Shown here piece by piece: positions 60,767 through 64,000 of a DNA stretch of 64,000 nt (position 1 is the stretch's first letter; every line of letters starts with the position of its first letter). A program made the translations under genes and the position numbers. Source of the stretch: Antitrichia curtipendula. Its lineage: Eukaryota > Streptophyta > Bryopsida > Hypnales > Leucodontaceae. The stretch is from assembly GCA_951230915.1 (NCBI GenBank), contig OX579635.1:22320001-22384000 (forward strand), read 5' to 3'. Below the pieces are notes generated by a model. The model saw only the letters and a program-made list of their open reading frames with translations, was not told the origin of the DNA and did no database searches.

Positions 60767-60985
60767 ATAAAAAGGAATAGGGACAGAAAGGTTCATCCAC
60801 ATGTAAAAATAATTTGTCTCCATCTTGGAAATTGCTCAATGGGCCTTCCAAAGAATTCAAATTTACAAAGTTGCTTTTGTAGGCCCCCAAAACTTGACAA
60901 GTAGTCTTCATTGCCCAAATTAGCCACTAATTATTTTGTCAAGGATGTATTAAAAGGTTTTGGAATACTTTGAAACTCTCATTAT

Positions 60986-61380
60986 AGTAGAACCACCCAT
61001 TATCGACCACTTAAAGCGATCTGTGCATGTTTTGGAGCTGTATAAGGCATGTAAATTTTCTGCCATGTAGGAAGATAGAAATCAAGGGGATTGTAATTTT
61101 TTTTGTAATTTTAGCCTTAAATTGAAATTACTATGAATTTTGGAAGCCATCACCTGGTCCAAACTTAAAGCTGACATGTAGAGTCTTCCAATGCCGGTCA
61201 TTCAAAAACTATTTTCTGCTCACTAATTTGGGACATGTGTCATGACTCGATTAGTCTTAACTTTGAAAAGGAGAAAAAACACATTCAAAGCTTTGGTTGA
61301 AAATTTATTGCAACCTTGGTTGGAAATAGTACACCCTAGAGGTTGGAGATAGGTCCCCGGTCAACAATGGGTGGTTCTAC
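60986..61380. mobile_element. MITE with GTAGAACCACCCATT ends (about 395 bp)
   Basis: The left end tagtagaaccacccatta is inverted at the right (aatgggtggttctac). TA is next to each end within two bases. Class unknown. Confidence 0.6.
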
Positions 61381-62425
61381 CATATTCATGAATGCATTAA
61401 AATTAGATCATGGTTTGGAGCATGTGAATGATCTAGCAAGAATTCCCATCTAATTCTTAAGTGGGTCAAAGAAGGGAAGATACAATGAAATTAGATGGGT
61501 TGGATGGGACAAGCCAACATATGGTTGTGCTCTTAGAGCCTATTTCCATGCACCTTCCAAATGACAATTTTAAAAGAGACAAGGTGATGTATAGTACAAT
61601 GCCCACTAGAAAGTAAGGTAACCCCTATGACTATATTGCATGGTAATCTTTTCATAGTCTACCTCCTAGGAGTTCTATTTCAAATTTGCAAGCTAATCTG
61701 AAGAAGATTCTTTGGAATTTGAGAAGCTCATATTTTGAGGAATGTAACAATGACTCACTTGCTAAAAAATTATCAACTATATTCAATAAACTAATGGGTT
61801 TAGCATATTCAAGTTTGTGCAAAAACTTCATAGAGGTTACCTTACTTCTAGAGGGCACTATACAATACACTATAGTATAGGGAGAGAGATTCCCTTTCTC
61901 GGAGTTCGCTGGGTATTATTGATTTTTCACTTGAGTGCAGTTGCAAGCATCGATTCAAGGTTTTGTTTGTTGATCTACCAGAGCAATATCTTCAAACAGT
62001 TTCTATTTGATTACTGAATGATATCAAGTATGTCTCAAATCTTCCTTGGAACTATTTTCGGATCAAGTAGAAACCTATGAGGGCTTCACATTTAGATTTA
62101 GGTATTGACCTTTTGGCCTGTTGCTTTAAGCTACTTTCATTGGACTTTGAAAACTTAGTACCTAGAAAGGTGTCTACAAGTCTTGGCAAGCAACAATGCA
62201 AAGAAAATATATATTTATTAGAAAATGCGTTTAGTCTATATTTACATGCCAGATTTGTCTTCAACAAGTATAATTAAGCAATCTTCTAGTTGCAACAATT
62301 TACAATCTACTAAAATATGTAGAGGCCTTGGACCCAGCATATAAGGAAGCTTTGATACAAATACTTGATCCTACAAGAGCTTTCTCTCATGTCCTCTTTG
62401 GATATTTTTTTGGATTAAGAAAAAA
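61381..62425. other. Spacer with possible fragments, no recognised gene
   Basis: Plus-strand frames read LKKILWNLRSSYFEECNN (61690 on) and KYVEALDPAYKEALIQILD (62310 on), with protein-like texture but frequent stops between them. No family is recognised. Confidence 0.35.
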
Positions 62426-62791
62426 CTATTTTCGGATTAAAACGGCCAATATGCAATCTATGGGCACGTTGGGCACTTTCTTCTCCCGCGCAGCCCTAGC
62501 AGCAATTCTCTCCAAGTGTTCAAAAAACTCATAGCATTTCTCTTCACCAATATGCTCCACTATGACCGAATTCAATACGCTCCTCAAGAAATTTTTCATG
62601 AACCGGCCATATCCCTCAGGGTCAACAAGAATTTGCTCTGCTTCATTTGGCGGTAAGTTGGTTTGGCATTTGATTTCACATCGTTTGATGTGGAAAGCAT
62701 TTGTGGACTCTGCAACTACTTTCACGTCCTCCACGCTGTAACAATAGAGCGGAACATTGAAGGTATCTCTTCTCTCTTCTTCTATTATACC
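62426..62791 (-). CDS. Last exon of a SABATH-type carboxyl methyltransferase (partial)
   Basis: The acceptor ATGCAG lies just before 62791, then come 121 residues to TAG at 62428-62426. It starts GIIEEERRDTFNVPLYCYSV and contains YGRFMKNFLRSVLNSVIVEH, IGEEKCYEFFEHLERIA and a C-terminal ILAVLIRK. This order is that of the C-terminal lid of SABATH enzymes, which move a methyl group from S-adenosylmethionine to small carboxylic acids such as salicylate or jasmonate. The SAM-binding N-terminal half should lie at higher coordinates; none was found up to 64000, where a TTAA repeat sits at 63153. Either the gene has a long intron and continues past the window, or this is an orphan exon. The frame itself is undamaged. 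The substrate cannot be told from this part. Confidence 0.7.
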   Translation of the reverse strand, partial: GIIEEERRDTFNVPLYCYSVEDVKVVAESTNAFHIKRCEIKCQTNLPPNEAEQILVDPEGYGRFMKNFLRSVLNSVIVEHIGEEKCYEFFEHLERIAARAAREKKVPNVPIDCILAVLIRK

Positions 62792-63148
62792 CTGCATTGA
62801 AACCTCTCCATAAATTGGTAAGAAAGTCATTGAAATGTGATGGACTAGACCACCTTGTTATGCATGTGACAGAACTTTGCAGGCTTGGAATATCTTCATT
62901 GAGTCTTCCATGAGGGGAGAGCCTAATTAATTGTTAAAACATGCAAAAGAAACTAATTTGGTGTCTAGAGAAAATTGGGCATCTCTTGAAAGCAATGGTA
63001 GCATACCCTGGTGATCATTATTCCAATGAACAAACTTCTTGTAGACTCTTGAAATCATAATATTATCAAACTCATGCGTGTGGGATGATTTTGGTGAATA
63101 ATATTGTTCAAATAATTGTAACTTGTTAATTATTAATCTCTATTTGTT
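62792..63148. other. Sequence upstream of the SABATH exon, no further exon seen
   Basis: Intron-like, AT-rich. I looked on the minus strand for the preceding SABATH exon and did not find one. Confidence 0.4.
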
Positions 63149-63152
63149 TTAA

Positions 63153-63725
63153 CCTCTAAACGTCTAAAGTCTTCTCCAAAATTGACAATTAGGAAAAAAT
63201 CATTATAAAGTACTATTTGGAAGAGTATTTTGGAATTGATTTATAAATAAAAGTTGTAGATTTTGAAATTTAGATTCCATCATTATGATTAGGTTCACCA
63301 ATGCTATTACCAATATTTATTTATTTTTATTTTAAAAAGGAATTTTAAAAATCCCATCTAAATTTGATTACAAACAAAACATCATCATTTTCTAAGTAAA
63401 ACTTGTTGGAATGCATTTGAAATGAAACTAACTTGACATAGTAATTTTTTGAAATTTTTGTGTTCTTTAAATCTATGACCTCATTTCTGCAAATCCAGTT
63501 TTGAACTAGAGTCATGCAATTTTGGCTTTATCAACCACTTGACATACCTATACATTTGTAATCTAAAAAATATATATATTCTACGAACACTAAATCCAAC
63601 CATTAGATAGGACAATAACCTGATAAAGTATCTTCACAAATTAGGATGACTTTAATCTAAGCAATAATGAGAAAGAAACAAGAATATGAATCTGCTCATT
63701 GTTTAGAAATTGGACGTGGGAGTGC
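63153..63725. repeat. TTAA-bounded repeat, copy L (second subfamily)
   Basis: TTAA 63149-63152, then CCTCTAAACGTC. The right end ..ggacgtgggagtgc is followed by TTAA 63726-63729. It matches copy M at 32508 over most of its length (tgacctcattt, caaatccagttttgaa, ctaaatccaa). Confidence 0.65.
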
Positions 63726-64000
63726 TTAAGGGATAAAGTTAGAGTTTGACAATTGTAGAGTGTTCTACCCCTAGTCATTTACTATGGAGGATTATATGGA
63801 AAGAAATACAAGGAAATTATACATTTCAATCTGAAGTAAAAGATTAGCGGTGACATCCCTTTGGCCTAAGTAACACTCATTCTTTACCAAGCAATAATAT
63901 ATGACATAAATAATAATTAAATATTTAGTAACTAGCATCTTTTACACATTGTTTATAAAAAAATACATATAAAAATTACTCATTTATTTCTATTTGGGAT

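Overview
This looks like a stretch of land-plant nuclear genome: GT-AG introns, a PR-1 secreted protein, an AIP2-type RING ligase, a CYP59-type cyclophilin, a SABATH methyltransferase exon and plant-type PIF/Harbinger, hAT and CACTA transposons. Coding islands are GC-rich and sit in very AT-rich spacers. I cannot name the species. The low gene density and divergent proteins fit a non-flowering plant (bryophyte, lycophyte or fern), but that is inference.

Layout. 0-3.2 kb: a seven-exon minus-strand cyclophilin gene of the CYP59/PPIL4 type whose RRM part is not in the window. 3.5-15.5 kb: AT-rich spacer with a degenerate repeat and a long foldback. 15.76-17.65 kb: an intronless PR-1 gene followed by decaying tandem copies of its own 3' end. 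17.7-25.9 kb: a run of TTAA-bounded repeats. 26.0-29.5 kb: a complete PIF/Harbinger transposon with an open transposase and a convergent Myb/SANT-like gene. 29.8-39.5 kb: several MITEs, more TTAA-bounded repeats and a 3.9-kb element with about 550-bp inverted ends. 39.95-45.89 kb: a hAT transposon with an exact 8-bp target duplication, whose decayed transposase gene is interrupted by a 2.26-kb CACTA element with its own exact 3-bp target duplication. 46-53.5 kb: tandem repeats, MITEs and a segmental duplication that preserves the near-empty site of one MITE. 55.7-58.5 kb: a five-exon AIP2-like E3 ligase. 60-64 kb: more repeats and one orphan SABATH exon.

The cellular genes show no operon-like or pathway link. 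The dominant story is transposon layering. The least familiar item is a family of about a dozen repeats whose ends read TTAA-CCCCTAAAGG...CCTTTAGGGG-TTAA, which resembles the target-site habit of piggyBac-type elements. It has no recognisable transposase here. All exon limits were set by eye from splice signals, reading phase and family similarity.
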